Below are positions 27,114 to 35,434 of a DNA stretch of 64,000 nucleotides, in pieces. Location of the stretch: the NCBI RefSeq assembly GCF_002807035.1, contig NZ_NIUC01000001.1:1178001-1242000 (forward strand), given 5' to 3'. Made by a program: the position numbers and the translations under genes. How positions within the stretch are numbered: position 1 is the stretch's first letter; each line of letters starts with the position of its first letter. Below the pieces are notes generated by a model. The model saw nothing but the letters and a program-made list of their open reading frames with translations. It did no database searches and had not been told where the DNA came from. The stretch comes from Algoriphagus formosus. GTDB lineage: Bacteria; Bacteroidota; Bacteroidia; Cytophagales; Cyclobacteriaceae.

Positions 27114-27144
27114 ATTGATTTTCAAAGGCTTCATTGTATATTTG
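27114..27144 (+). promoter_or_regulatory. Promoter of apaG
   Basis: ATTG (27114-27117), 19 bases, TATATTTG (27137-27144): same layout as the SRP RNA promoter. RNA start would fall about 15 bases before the ATG at 27167, which supports that start over the upstream ATG at 27134. Confidence 0.75.
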
Positions 27145-27166
27145 GAAACTTTTAATATTATTAAGA

Positions 27167-27553
27167 ATGGTCACAGCAATCACTCAGGGAATAGAAGTCA
27201 GTATAGAAGTCACCTATCAGGCCGAATTTTCTAGCCCTCTACAACATCATTATGTTTTCACCTACAAGGTAACCATTCATAATAAAAGTGACATTACCGT
27301 TCAATTGTTGCGAAGGAGATGGGAAATTTCTGATGCAGCGGAAAACCGAAAAATTGTGGAAGGTGATGGCGTGGTCGGACAGCAGCCCACACTAGAACCC
27401 GGACAAAGTCATAGCTATGTATCAGGATGTAATCTTCGTTCTGGCTTGGGTAAAATGAAGGGAAGCTACACCATGCGAAAAGTCTATAATGAGAAGGAGT
27501 TTGATGTAGAAGTTCCTGAATTTCAAATGATTGCTAATATTTTTCACAATTAA
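27167..27553 (+). CDS. apaG: ApaG-domain protein
   Basis: 128 residues from the ATG at 27167. The whole protein is the ApaG fibronectin-III-like beta sandwich: GIEVSIEVTYQAEFS, FTYKVTIHNKSDITVQLLRRRWEISDA, EGDGVVGQQPTLEPGQSHSYVSGCNLRSGLGKMKGSYTMR. ApaG has been linked to cobalt and magnesium resistance, but its biochemical role is not settled. The typical partners ksgA and apaH are absent here; a methyltransferase gene follows after six bases. Assignment of the family is firm. Confidence 0.92.
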   Translation: MVTAITQGIEVSIEVTYQAEFSSPLQHHYVFTYKVTIHNKSDITVQLLRRRWEISDAAENRKIVEGDGVVGQQPTLEPGQSHSYVSGCNLRSGLGKMKGSYTMRKVYNEKEFDVEVPEFQMIANIFHN

Positions 27554-27559
27554 GATTTC

Positions 27560-28339
27560 TTGATCAAGAGTCTATTTCCATTAAAAGGGTATTTTCAACA
27601 TTGGCTTGAAAAAAAAAACAAAGCCTCTTTACAAAACCCTCATCTTGTTTCTTTAGTTTCTGAGTTGGAAATTTTTCTTGAGGAAAGAAAACACTTGGAT
27701 CTTGACATTGAAGATTGGCGGGCTCAGTTACTTCAAAATCATCAAACTATTGAGGTCTTAGATCTGGGAGCAGGTTCTAAAAAAGTACCGTCTAATCGAC
27801 GAAAAATCTCCGCAATCACAAAATACTCTACATCGGGAAGAAAATTCGCCCAACTCTACCAATACTTTGCCTCACTCACACCAGCTAATCACCTTTTGGA
27901 ACTGGGAACCTGCATGGGTCTCACTACCCGATACCTACACCGGGTTGCGAAGGGAAAGTTAGCTACCTTCGAAGGCTCAGAAGCTATCCAAAACACTGCT
28001 AAAAGAGGCCTGGAAAGCAGCCAAGTAGAATTTATTCTTGGAGATATTAGCGATACCCTGCCAAGATATTTGTCGGAAAATAATCAAGTGGACTTTGCTT
28101 TGGTAGATTCATCACATACTTATCAAAAAACAATAGAATTTACAGATTTACTGATAAAGCATTGTGACTCAAAAAGTATTTTGGCGATAGCTGATATCTA
28201 TTGGTCCAAGGGGATGAATCGAGCTTGGCAGGAGCTGAAATCACGAAAAGAAGTCCAATTGAGTCTGGACTTTTATGAATGTGGGATTTTGATTTTTGAT
28301 TATCCCGGAGAGAAAACTCACTTGATCTTGGATTATTGA
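27560..28339 (+). CDS. Class I SAM-dependent methyltransferase
   Basis: About 259 residues, apparently starting at a TTG (27560) six bases after apaG. The fold is a Rossmann methyltransferase: motif I LLELGTCMGLTTRYL, an acidic end of strand 2 in ATFEGSEAI, and motif IV FALVDSSHTYQKTIE. The pattern resembles O-methyltransferase family members that act on small molecules, but the substrate is unknown. An N-terminal helical extension of about 95 residues (HWLEKKNKASLQNPHLVSLVSELE) precedes the core. The stop overlaps the convergent TPMT-like gene by seven bases. Confidence 0.8.
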   Translation: MIKSLFPLKGYFQHWLEKKNKASLQNPHLVSLVSELEIFLEERKHLDLDIEDWRAQLLQNHQTIEVLDLGAGSKKVPSNRRKISAITKYSTSGRKFAQLYQYFASLTPANHLLELGTCMGLTTRYLHRVAKGKLATFEGSEAIQNTAKRGLESSQVEFILGDISDTLPRYLSENNQVDFALVDSSHTYQKTIEFTDLLIKHCDSKSILAIADIYWSKGMNRAWQELKSRKEVQLSLDFYECGILIFDYPGEKTHLILDY

Positions 28340-28920
28340 TTTTGAAGCATAACAAAAAACTCTGCCCCCCTTCTCGGAGGAATGGAATTGTAGCAGGGCT
28401 CCATTTTTATTATATGGAAGTATTTAGAGAATAACTTTTCATAGTCACTGATATTCCCTCCAAATGGCGGACCTTGCTTTTCAAATTCTATAGAAAATAA
28501 CACTCCGACAATCTTTCCATTTGGTTTCAATAGGGTTTTCATTTTTTTACAATAGGCCTCCCGCTGGTCCGGATGCAAAGCACAAAAGAAAGTCTGTTCT
28601 AAAATCAGGTCATAAACTCCTTCGTGGGTGAAAAAATCTTCGTTTAATAAGTTTTCATCTGGAAATTGAGGGTTGGACTTACTAAATTTTGTTAAAGGGA
28701 TTTTGGCGAAATCCAGCAAAAAAGTATTCTGGAAGCCTTTTTCAAATGCATAAGCAGCTTCATGCCCATTCCCTCCGCCTGGTATCAAGACTTTGATATC
28801 CCGATTCTCAATTTGGTCTAAATATTGTACTAGCGGTGTAGAAGCGTAACCGATATCCCAGCCCGTGGCACCTTGTTCATAGCGCTGGGTCCAGTAGCTC
28901 TCATCCAAATAATTCATCAA
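28333..28920 (-). CDS. TPMT-family SAM-dependent methyltransferase
   Basis: 195 residues, close to bacterial thiopurine methyltransferase-like proteins. Typical signatures are WTQRYEQGATGWDIGYASTPL at the N-terminus, the SAM-binding motif VLIPGGGNGHEAAYA, DFAKIPLTKF, and LILEQTFFCALHPDQREAYCKKM. Members methylate thiols or other soft nucleophiles, including thiols, selenium or tellurium compounds and isothiocyanate-derived molecules. The actual substrate is unknown. Start at 28920 or at the next Met (28917). It is divergent from the coiled-coil protein gene with only 12 bases between the starts, so the promoters must overlap the coding ends. Confidence 0.88.
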   Translation of the reverse strand: MMNYLDESYWTQRYEQGATGWDIGYASTPLVQYLDQIENRDIKVLIPGGGNGHEAAYAFEKGFQNTFLLDFAKIPLTKFSKSNPQFPDENLLNEDFFTHEGVYDLILEQTFFCALHPDQREAYCKKMKTLLKPNGKIVGVLFSIEFEKQGPPFGGNISDYEKLFSKYFHIIKMEPCYNSIPPRRGAEFFVMLQNQ

Positions 28921-28932
28921 GCCCTAAGATTT

Positions 28933-29862
28933 ATGGACTCAAATTTTGAAAAAGATTCTCAACCAAAAAAAGACCAAGGCAAAAATATCATCATCATTGT
29001 CTTGGTGCTACTTGTAATCATCAGTGGGATCAAGCTTTACACTGATTACGTGGACAGGACCAAAAAGACGGAAGAAATCCTACTCTTATCTACCGAAAAC
29101 AATCAGCTGAATCAACGCCTAGACTCCGTGACTTATCAGTTGAATCTGCGTATTCAGGAAATCGAGAAGTTGGGTGGAGATATCGCCGCGCTTGAAGAAG
29201 TACGCGACCAATTGATAGCCGAGCGAAACTCCAATAGACAGCGCACAGCCAATGAAATCGCCGAACTCAATCGTCGAATTCAGTCATACAATGGTATGCT
29301 TCAGGAAAAGGATCAGGAAATCCTAGAATTGAGAGCGATGAATCAGCAGCTCTATGCTGAGAATCAAGATCTCAAAACGACCCAAGCTGAAATCGAAGAA
29401 GAAGTTGCTCAACTGAACCTTCAAAAAGAAGATCTTCAGGCCAAGGTCAACGTTGCCTCCATGCTGAAAGCAGAAAATATCACTATTGCAGCTATCAACA
29501 GAAGAGGTAAAGAACGGGTAGAGACCACCAAAGACTTTAGAAACCGACAGATCGAACGGATCAAAATCAGTTTCAATTTCTCTGATAACAAGGTAGCTCA
29601 GCCAGGCCCTAGAAACGTTTATGTTCAGATTCTTGCTCCAAATGAGCAACCGATCTTTGATGTGGCCAAAGGATCAGGCACATTCACTGTGAATGGAGCC
29701 GAGCAGTTCTACACTGTCAAGCAGGACGTCCTTTTTGATAATACCGGAGAACCGCTGACCTTCTACTACGAAAAGGGTTCTGACTATGTCTCAGGAGATC
29801 ATGAAGTCCGTATCTTTGTGGATGATTATCAGATTGGGTCCAGAACATTCTCAGTGAAGTAA
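28933..29862 (+). CDS. Coiled-coil membrane protein with C-terminal beta domain
   Basis: 309 residues from the ATG at 28933. A charged N-terminus is followed by one membrane span (NIIIIVLVLLVIISGIKLY). About 150 residues of heptad-rich coiled coil (about 40-190; ENNQLNQRLDSV, EVRDQLIAERNSN, EIAELNRRIQSYNGML) come next, then a beta-rich domain (about 215-309; RIKISFNFSDNKVAQPGPRNVYVQILAPNEQPIF). The layout suggests a periplasmic stalk with a binding head. Bacteroidota relatives are often mis-labelled SMC or chromosome-partitioning because of the coil. No enzyme motif is present. A terminator follows and then the rpsF operon. Confidence 0.75.
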   Translation: MDSNFEKDSQPKKDQGKNIIIIVLVLLVIISGIKLYTDYVDRTKKTEEILLLSTENNQLNQRLDSVTYQLNLRIQEIEKLGGDIAALEEVRDQLIAERNSNRQRTANEIAELNRRIQSYNGMLQEKDQEILELRAMNQQLYAENQDLKTTQAEIEEEVAQLNLQKEDLQAKVNVASMLKAENITIAAINRRGKERVETTKDFRNRQIERIKISFNFSDNKVAQPGPRNVYVQILAPNEQPIFDVAKGSGTFTVNGAEQFYTVKQDVLFDNTGEPLTFYYEKGSDYVSGDHEVRIFVDDYQIGSRTFSVK

Positions 29863-29883
29863 ATCATCACAGACATGTCTTTT

Positions 29884-29912
29884 AAGCCTCTCAAAATCAG
29901 AGAGGCTTTTTT
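29884..29912 (+). terminator. Terminator of the coiled-coil protein gene
   Basis: AAGCCTCTC-aaaatca-GAGAGGCTT followed by a run of T. Confidence 0.92.
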
Positions 29913-29944
29913 TATTGGGTGAGAAAAATAGTTAACAAAGGTTA

Positions 29945-29976
29945 TTTGGATAAAACCTAAAATCAACCTACTTTTG
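29945..29976 (+). promoter_or_regulatory. Promoter of the rpsF-rpsR-rplI operon
   Basis: TTTG (29945-29948), 20 bases, TACTTTTG (29969-29976). This is a full match to the Bacteroidota housekeeping promoter, 37 bases before the rpsF ATG. Confidence 0.88.
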
Positions 29977-30013
29977 CGGTCTGTTTAATAAATTTCACAC
30001 AAACACATTCAAA

Positions 30014-30385
30014 ATGTTCCAAAGAAATTACGAGACGGTATTCATTTTAACTCCCGTTTTGTCTGATGTTCAGATGAAGGATACTGTCGACAAGTTTGTA
30101 AACTTGTTAAAAGAAGAGGGGGCAGATGTGATCAATGTGGAAAATTGGGGTCTTAAGAAGATGGCTTACGCTATTCAGAAGAAGACAACCGGTTTTTACG
30201 TATTGGTTGAGTACAAGGCGGATCCTACAGTGATCAAAAAGTTGGAGACTGAATTCCGACGCGACGAGAAAGTAATGCGATTCTTGACTACCGTATTGGA
30301 CAAGCATGCGATCGCTTACGGCGACAGAAGAAGAAAAGGAGAGTTTAACAAAAAATCCGAAGCTAAGGAGGAAGCTGCCCAATGA
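30014..30385 (+). CDS. rpsF: 30S ribosomal protein S6
   Basis: 123 residues. The ferredoxin-like fold is clear: [57 protein letters not shown], and [20 protein letters not shown]6 binds 16S rRNA in the platform together with S18. The C-terminal tail is charged and of variable type ([16 protein letters not shown]). It overlaps rpsR by four bases. The operon lacks ssb between rpsF and rpsR, as I would expect for Bacteroidota. Confidence 0.97.
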   Translation: MFQRNYETVFILTPVLSDVQMKDTVDKFVNLLKEEGADVINVENWGLKKMAYAIQKKTTGFYVLVEYKADPTVIKKLETEFRRDEKVMRFLTTVLDKHAIAYGDRRRKGEFNKKSEAKEEAAQ

Positions 30386-30633
30386 CACTATTCAACGAAC
30401 CAATCAACAGAGGCGAAGTAAAGAAAAAATACTGCCGATTCAAGAAGCACGGGATCAAGTATATCGATTACAAAGACCCTAACTTCCTTTTAAAATTTGT
30501 CAATGAGCAAGGAAAGATCCTTCCAAGAAGATTGACTGGTAACTCTGCAAAGTATCAGCGTAAAGTTGCACAAGCAGTGAAAAAAGCTAGACACTTAGCT
30601 TTACTACCATTTGTAACTGACGGATTGAAGTAA
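30382..30633 (+). CDS. rpsR: 30S ribosomal protein S18
   Basis: 83 residues. The conserved core is [64 protein letters not shown]. It binds next to S6 on the small-subunit platform. Start codon overlaps the rpsF stop (ATGA), typical for tight coexpression of the two partners. Some Bacteroidota S18 proteins carry an altered anti-Shine-Dalgarno environment that fits their lack of Shine-Dalgarno sites, but nothing in this sequence alone shows it. Confidence 0.97.
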   Translation: MTLFNEPINRGEVKKKYCRFKKHGIKYIDYKDPNFLLKFVNEQGKILPRRLTGNSAKYQRKVAQAVKKARHLALLPFVTDGLK

Positions 30634-30669
30634 TTCACATCATCCTATCATTCTAAAAGCTAAACAGAA

Positions 30670-31113
30670 ATGGAAATTATACTAAAAACAGACATCAAAG
30701 GTCTCGGCTATAAAAATGATTTGGTAAGTGTGAAGCCTGGATATGGACGCAATTACCTCATCCCTCAAGGATATGCCGTTTTGGCCACTTCTTCTAATAA
30801 GAAGATCCTAGCTGAAAACATCAAGCAAGCCGCTCACAAAGCTGAGAAAATCAAAGCAGATGCTGAGGAGATCGCAAGCAAGCTTTCTGGCGTAACGCTT
30901 GAAATCAAAGCTAAAATCGGTGAAACTGGAAAAATCTTCGGAAAAGTAACCACACTTCAAATTTCTGACGCCTTGGCAGCACAAGGATTTGATATTGATC
31001 GAAAGAAGATCGCTATCAATACTCCTGTCGACGGTGCTGGTGAATTTGTAGCAGAGGTTGACCTTCACAGAGAAGTAAAAACTGACGTAAAATTCGTAGT
31101 AGTCGCTGAATAA
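30670..31113 (+). CDS. rplI: 50S ribosomal protein L9
   Basis: 147 residues. N-terminal domain with ILKTDIKGLGYKNDLVSVKPGYGRNYLIPQGYAVLAT, the long connecting helix (NIKQAAHKAEKIKADAEEIASKL), and the C-terminal domain ending in FVAEVDLHREVKTDVKFVVV. L9 binds 23S rRNA near the L1 stalk and reaches towards a neighbouring ribosome. It lies 36 bases after rpsR and closes the operon, followed by a strong terminator. Confidence 0.97.
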   Translation: MEIILKTDIKGLGYKNDLVSVKPGYGRNYLIPQGYAVLATSSNKKILAENIKQAAHKAEKIKADAEEIASKLSGVTLEIKAKIGETGKIFGKVTTLQISDALAAQGFDIDRKKIAINTPVDGAGEFVAEVDLHREVKTDVKFVVVAE

Positions 31114-31132
31114 TCTCGACTAGGCATCAATA

Positions 31133-31162
31133 AAAAAGGGCTGAATAATCAGCCCTTTTTTT
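31133..31162. terminator. Bidirectional terminator after rplI
   Basis: AAAAGGGCTGA-ATAA-TCAGCCCTTTT with T-runs in both directions. It can also serve the convergent 84-aa gene. Confidence 0.92.
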
Positions 31163-31164
31163 GT

Positions 31165-31416
31165 TTAGTTAAGTACCAAGATCTTCTCGAGATCCTCTAC
31201 CAATTTCTTGGAAACAGCACGGCTGTTTTTCTCACGGGCTGCCTTAAACAATTCTAAGGCTTTCTCAGACTTCTCTACAAGTCCCACTGGATTTTGGTCA
31301 TTCTTGTAGCTAAACCAGCACCAAGACAATTCAGCAGCCAAAGATTCTCCCACCTTCAGCTTCTCAAGCTTGTTGACTGTTTCGATTACAGTCTTTTCCA
31401 TTTTTTCTACTTTCAT
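31165..31416 (-). CDS. Small helical conserved protein
   Basis: About 83 residues from the ATG at 31416 (MKVEKMEKTVIETVNKLEKL); an upstream ATG at 31452 is less likely. The protein is all helical, with WCWFSYKNDQNPVGLVEKSEKALELFKAAREKNSRAVSKKLVEDLEKI. It is charged and has no signal peptide or membrane span. I recognise no named domain, though the Trp-Cys-Trp followed by NDQNP looks conserved. It forms its own unit, convergent with rplI. Function unknown. Confidence 0.65.
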   Translation of the reverse strand: MKVEKMEKTVIETVNKLEKLKVGESLAAELSWCWFSYKNDQNPVGLVEKSEKALELFKAAREKNSRAVSKKLVEDLEKILVLN

Positions 31417-31625
31417 AGCTTTCGAGTTGTGTTTTCTTAAAATTCGAAGCAAAACAAGGTAAATATTTTCATTTTATCAACATAAGTAACTGAATATTAA
31501 CAGTATTGTAATTTTTCAATCGATTGCGAAGAAAAAATTAAGCGATTTTTTTTCATAATTTTTTTATTGACGTAATGAAAAAGTCTTTAGTTTAAATAAA
31601 TAATTGAAAAATCTTTCATGTCTAG

Positions 31626-31657
31626 CTTGGAAAAAAAAATACAGAATTCTACCTTTG
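31626..31657 (+). promoter_or_regulatory. Promoter of tRNA-Gln
   Basis: CTTG (31626-31629), 20 bases, TACCTTTG (31650-31657): exact -7 box. RNA would start at about 31664, leaving a leader of about 34 bases before the tRNA. Confidence 0.8.
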
Positions 31658-31669
31658 TGTCACTTTAAG

Positions 31670-31688
31670 GGAGGTCGCAAGGACTTCC
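31670..31688 (+). other. Hairpin in the tRNA-Gln precursor leader
   Basis: GGAGGTC (31670-31676) pairs with GACTTCC (31682-31688) across GCAAG, including one G-U pair. The hairpin lies nine bases before the 5' end of the tRNA and may guide RNase processing. Confidence 0.45.
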
Positions 31689-31697
31689 ATCCCAAAC

Positions 31698-31770
31698 TGG
31701 TCTATGGTGTAACTGGCAACACGTCTGATTTTGGTTCAGAAGAGTCTAGGTTCGAGCCCTAGTAGACCAA
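31698..31770 (+). tRNA. trnQ: tRNA-Gln (anticodon TTG)
   Basis: A 73-nucleotide cloverleaf. Acceptor arm TGGTCTA (31698-31704) pairs with TAGACCA (31763-31769) and A is the discriminator base. The anticodon stem TCTGA/TCAGA encloses the loop TTTTGGT with anticodon TTG at 31731-31733, reading CAA and, by wobble, CAG. The T loop is GGTTCGAGC. The 3' CCA is not encoded, so the CCA-adding enzyme at 15648-17063 is needed for maturation. It has its own promoter and terminator. Confidence 0.96.
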
Positions 31771-31771
31771 C

Positions 31772-31806
31772 AAAAAGCCCTATTTCGAGAGATTTAGGGC
31801 TTTTTT
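31772..31806. terminator. Terminator shared by tRNA-Gln and the EcsC gene
   Basis: AAGCCCTA and TAGGGCTT pair across a 12-base loop, with A- and T-runs on the two sides, so it can act in both directions. It overlaps the last codons of the convergent EcsC gene. Confidence 0.85.
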
Positions 31807-32522
31807 GCTTCTAGCATCCTCAGGCGATAAGCATTCATCGCATTCCTTCCAAGCTGCTCACTTAGCTTATAATTAGCCAATGCTCCGACAGGTGCTCCTA
31901 CGAGAGGAATGAGCTGGGCAAGCTTAGCTAGGTCAATATAATCGCGATAGTCTAGCTGAAAAGTACGCCAATCAAACTCATCATAAGTCTTAGGAAGATT
32001 CTCTTTAAACGAATCCCAATTTTCTATACGCTCGATCAGTTCGTTCCGACGTTTTTGGGAGGAGAAGCTTAGCTGAAAAACATAGAGCAAAAAAAGCCTC
32101 TCCTGATAATTCTTGGTATCAAATCCATAGAGAGCAGCTATATCGAAGAGCATTTTCATCTTGATCGCCAGAAAAGCTGGAAAATCCGCAAAACCCATTA
32201 AAATCCCTCCTGCCCCCGTGATAGCCCCCTCTGCAGAAGCCGAATTCCGGTACCATTTGATTCGGGTTCGCACTTTCATTTCACGCTCTTTCAAAGAAAG
32301 GCTTTCAGAAGCTTTCGGTACAATCCAAGAGGATCCCGTAATGACCGCTTTGACTATATTCTCAATGGCAGCAGTAACTACCTTGTGAATTTTGTCCGGG
32401 ATAATCTGATTAATTTTTCGCTGCACACCGTGAGTCAGCCTACCTCCTATGGAAGGTGGTTTTTTCATCATATATAGCCATGATGTAAGTTCTGCTTGAA
32501 CATAGTGCTGATAAGTATCCAT
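31794..32522 (-). CDS. EcsC-family protein
   Basis: 242 residues. Family features are VTAAIENIVKAVITGSSWIVPK, then EGAITGAGGILMGFADFPAFLAIKMKMLFDIAALYGFD, which is the Gly/Ala-rich membrane-associated core of EcsC proteins, and PLVGAPVGALANYKLSEQLGRNAMNAYRLRML at the end. EcsC was named from the Bacillus ecsABC operon; its biochemical role is unclear. In this window it is a solitary gene. The family assignment is good; a function cannot be given. Confidence 0.85.
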   Translation of the reverse strand: MDTYQHYVQAELTSWLYMMKKPPSIGGRLTHGVQRKINQIIPDKIHKVVTAAIENIVKAVITGSSWIVPKASESLSLKEREMKVRTRIKWYRNSASAEGAITGAGGILMGFADFPAFLAIKMKMLFDIAALYGFDTKNYQERLFLLYVFQLSFSSQKRRNELIERIENWDSFKENLPKTYDEFDWRTFQLDYRDYIDLAKLAQLIPLVGAPVGALANYKLSEQLGRNAMNAYRLRMLEAKKP

Positions 32523-32565
32523 ACCTCAATAAACGAAATTGATGAGAGGAGTTTAAACTTTGCTG

Positions 32566-32598
32566 AAAAAAAAAGCCATATCCTAATTAGAATATGGC
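32566..32598 (-). terminator. Terminator of the M14 carboxypeptidase gene
   Basis: GCCATATTC-TAATTA-GGATATGGC on the minus strand followed by eight T. Confidence 0.9.
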
Positions 32599-32621
32599 CT
32601 TTCAATTCGGAATCTTAATTA

Positions 32622-35333
32622 TTACTTATAGAGCCCGTTAAACAACATTTTGAATGTCCCATGAGACTGTGCACGGAAGGTGATTTCAGGTCCAAAGGCA
32701 TAGAATTTACCCTTTCCTAAGCCTGCTTCAAAAGCTGTCACTCCGTTTCTAAGATAAGATTGACCCCAAGCCCAGCCACTTCGAAGCGGCTCTTCTTCAC
32801 CAAACCAAGCGATCGCTTTTACTCCTTTATTACTTGCTTCAGGAGTAAGCTTGAATACTGGAGATCGGTTGAACATGATATAGGATGTTGATCCCATTCC
32901 ATAATTGATAGGCTGGGTGTTATCTACATTCATTTCCAAAACTGACCCCGGTATATAGTATTTCTCTCCACTAAGCGGACGCTCTTCTCCATCAGAATTC
33001 ATTTCTACGAGCGCATCTTTGACTGGTAGATTCAAGTGAAAAGCTAACTCTGTAGCTGACCCGACAGTGATCACTTGCCCTCCATTCTCAATAAACTCTC
33101 TGACTGCAGGAACTGACTCTTGAGCGGTGAAATTACCAAGCATATGATGATACTGCTCATCGATTTCAGAAGCATCTGGCTGAGAACGACCTCCCCCACG
33201 ACTTCCGACTGATGGGATTCCAGGCCCGATGAAGAGCAGCACGTCATAGTTTTCATTCAGGTTGCCCGCATTGATTTCTTGTGCAAACACCTGCTTAAAA
33301 TCAAAATGAAACTGCTCTAGCATCCATCTTACCCAACCTGACGGCATAGATCCACCATAATAATCATACAAACCTATTCTTGCGGGGCTTATTTCTTTCA
33401 GTTCTCGTGGCTTGGAGCTAGGCTTGCCATAGACACCATACTCTTGGGCAGCCTTCTGCAAAATAGTCTTACCAGCTGATCCCACATAAAACGACCCTGC
33501 TGGTAAACCATCCACAGTATCGGTAGTTCTGAAAACCTTCACTTTCGCTTTCAATAGATCATTTACAGCCATGAAGGCATTATTTCCTCGAATATCAATC
33601 AGGTATCCTGAGCCATTAGCTAAAGACTTGGCTGGTGGAGTCTGTATTTCACCATAAGGAACTGCCTCAAAAGGCCCATCAAAATCTTCCATAATCCGAT
33701 CAATTTCTGAACCCATCTGAAAGGCAAGTGTCCATCCTGCAGCATCATAAGGGCGAATTGGAGGTCCTCCAGGGTACAAGAAATCATTGGGGTGATCTTG
33801 GGGTTCAAACATATCAATCACATGTGGACGAAATGCTTGTGCCGTTTTCACAATGTATGAACCAGCTGGATATGACTTTCCATTGACGTTGAAATCTTGT
33901 GTGGCTTTGTGAACTTTTATCCCTGATTTGATCAAAGCATTTAAAAACTTAATCGCAGTAGGAAAATCTGCCTGATCTGCAGGCAAAATATAGCCATAGG
34001 GATCCTTGCGTTCCTGATCTTGGTAAACCTCCTCATAAAATTCACGAGGCAAACCTGAACGCCAATTTCTGGAAGCCTGCACCTTTCCTTCATCACGAGC
34101 TTTCTCATAAGCATCTTCTACAGCTTGCGCATATTTTGGATAAGGAGTCCAAGTATCCTTTTGGCCTTTCTCTATGGATCTTCTACCCATGAGATAGATA
34201 TTCCTCAGCAATTCATCCCCATGCCGAACCGCGTGATTGAGAATCGCATAATTCAGCGACACAGAATAATCAATAGAAGTCTTGAAGTGCCAATCTCTTG
34301 GTGTGACAGGGTATGGAGTACCATTATTCGGAATCAATCGCTCTGGAACCAAAGGCACCTGAGATGGTGTGGGATTCCCGATAATTTCGGTAAGAATACC
34401 TATCTGATTGTGATAATATGGTGTTGTACGAAGTCCACCGTTCCACCAAGTAGAAAAAACTGAGCCATCTAAGCGGGTGTATCCAGGCTTGTCTTCCTGA
34501 TGCATTCGGTTGATCATCGCAGCACCTACTGCATCTAGGCTGGTGATGATCAATGGGTCAAAAACATGATTAAATGGATCTCGGTATGGAGGGCCTGCCA
34601 CTACAGATCCTGGAGGGCCTGACTGATGGTGATTGTAGATAATCTGTGGGATCCACTCTACATATTGCTGAAGCGAAATATTGGTAGCCTCAGACATATT
34701 GTTCATGTAAAAATCCCGGTTATTATCATGCCCAACATACTTTTGATAAAGAACTGGGATGTTTTGATCTCTTTTTGTCGGGTCTTCCTTTCTCATATAC
34801 CAATCCGACATGATCTCCATTCCATCTGGGTTAGCATGAACTAATAGAATGATGACATTGTCAAGAATTTTAAGCGTCTCCTCATCATTTCCAGATGCGA
34901 GTTCATACAGTGTTTGGATGAGTTGATGTGCTCCTACCACTTCATTCGCATGAAGGCCACCGTCAATCCAAACCACAGGCTTCCCTTGTTTGATGAGTTC
35001 CTCTGCTTCCTCCCTCGTCATTTCAGCCCGAGCGAGTTTTTGAGAAATTTCTTTGTAGCGATCCAGTTCTGCAAAATTCTCAGGTGCTGTAACTATCATC
35101 ATGGGTTGATCCCGCCCAAATTCAGTCTTGCCAATACTGGTCAACATGACTCGATCAGAGGCCTCTGATACCTTCTTGAAGTAAGCCTCAGCTTGGGTAA
35201 AGTTTGCCAGCATATAATCATCCCCTATTTCAAACCCAAAATGAGATTGAGGTGTGGGCACTTGCTGGGCTTGAAGTTTTATCCCTGAGAAGAGTAAAAC
35301 GACTAGAAACAGTTTTAATAAATTTTTTGTCAT
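32622..35333 (-). CDS. Large exported M14-family zinc carboxypeptidase
   Basis: 903 residues with a signal peptide (MTKNLLKLFLVVLLFSGIKLQA). The peptidase domain is at about 40-400: zinc ligands His 128 and Glu 131 in GGLHANE, substrate-binding Asn-Arg in HDNNRDFY (205-206), and the third ligand in IIYNHHQSG (235-236). A catalytic Glu candidate is in IGILTEIIGN. The C-terminal about 500 residues contain a domain with VRWMLEQFHFDF and GQVITVGSATELAFHL, resembling a class I glutamine amidotransferase-like or Rossmann fold without obvious catalytic residues. M14 enzymes remove C-terminal residues from peptides. It probably digests peptides outside the cytoplasm. A 100-base gap and a terminator separate it from the next gene upstream. 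Confidence 0.88.
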   Translation of the reverse strand: MTKNLLKLFLVVLLFSGIKLQAQQVPTPQSHFGFEIGDDYMLANFTQAEAYFKKVSEASDRVMLTSIGKTEFGRDQPMMIVTAPENFAELDRYKEISQKLARAEMTREEAEELIKQGKPVVWIDGGLHANEVVGAHQLIQTLYELASGNDEETLKILDNVIILLVHANPDGMEIMSDWYMRKEDPTKRDQNIPVLYQKYVGHDNNRDFYMNNMSEATNISLQQYVEWIPQIIYNHHQSGPPGSVVAGPPYRDPFNHVFDPLIITSLDAVGAAMINRMHQEDKPGYTRLDGSVFSTWWNGGLRTTPYYHNQIGILTEIIGNPTPSQVPLVPERLIPNNGTPYPVTPRDWHFKTSIDYSVSLNYAILNHAVRHGDELLRNIYLMGRRSIEKGQKDTWTPYPKYAQAVEDAYEKARDEGKVQASRNWRSGLPREFYEEVYQDQERKDPYGYILPADQADFPTAIKFLNALIKSGIKVHKATQDFNVNGKSYPAGSYIVKTAQAFRPHVIDMFEPQDHPNDFLYPGGPPIRPYDAAGWTLAFQMGSEIDRIMEDFDGPFEAVPYGEIQTPPAKSLANGSGYLIDIRGNNAFMAVNDLLKAKVKVFRTTDTVDGLPAGSFYVGSAGKTILQKAAQEYGVYGKPSSKPRELKEISPARIGLYDYYGGSMPSGWVRWMLEQFHFDFKQVFAQEINAGNLNENYDVLLFIGPGIPSVGSRGGGRSQPDASEIDEQYHHMLGNFTAQESVPAVREFIENGGQVITVGSATELAFHLNLPVKDALVEMNSDGEERPLSGEKYYIPGSVLEMNVDNTQPINYGMGSTSYIMFNRSPVFKLTPEASNKGVKAIAWFGEEEPLRSGWAWGQSYLRNGVTAFEAGLGKGKFYAFGPEITFRAQSHGTFKMLFNGLYK

Positions 35334-35372
35334 AAGCGTGATTTGCGATTGATCATTTCTCTAAAATAAACT

Positions 35373-35406
35373 AAAAAAAAGAGGTCCTTGTAGTAAGTAA
35401 CCTCTT
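35373..35406 (-). terminator. Terminator of the 1004-aa protein gene
   Basis: AAGAGGT and ACCTCTT pair across a 14-base loop on the minus strand, followed by a T-run (plus-strand A-run 35373-35380). Confidence 0.8.
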
Positions 35407-35434
35407 TATCGGAATTTTTACAGGATCGGAAAAA

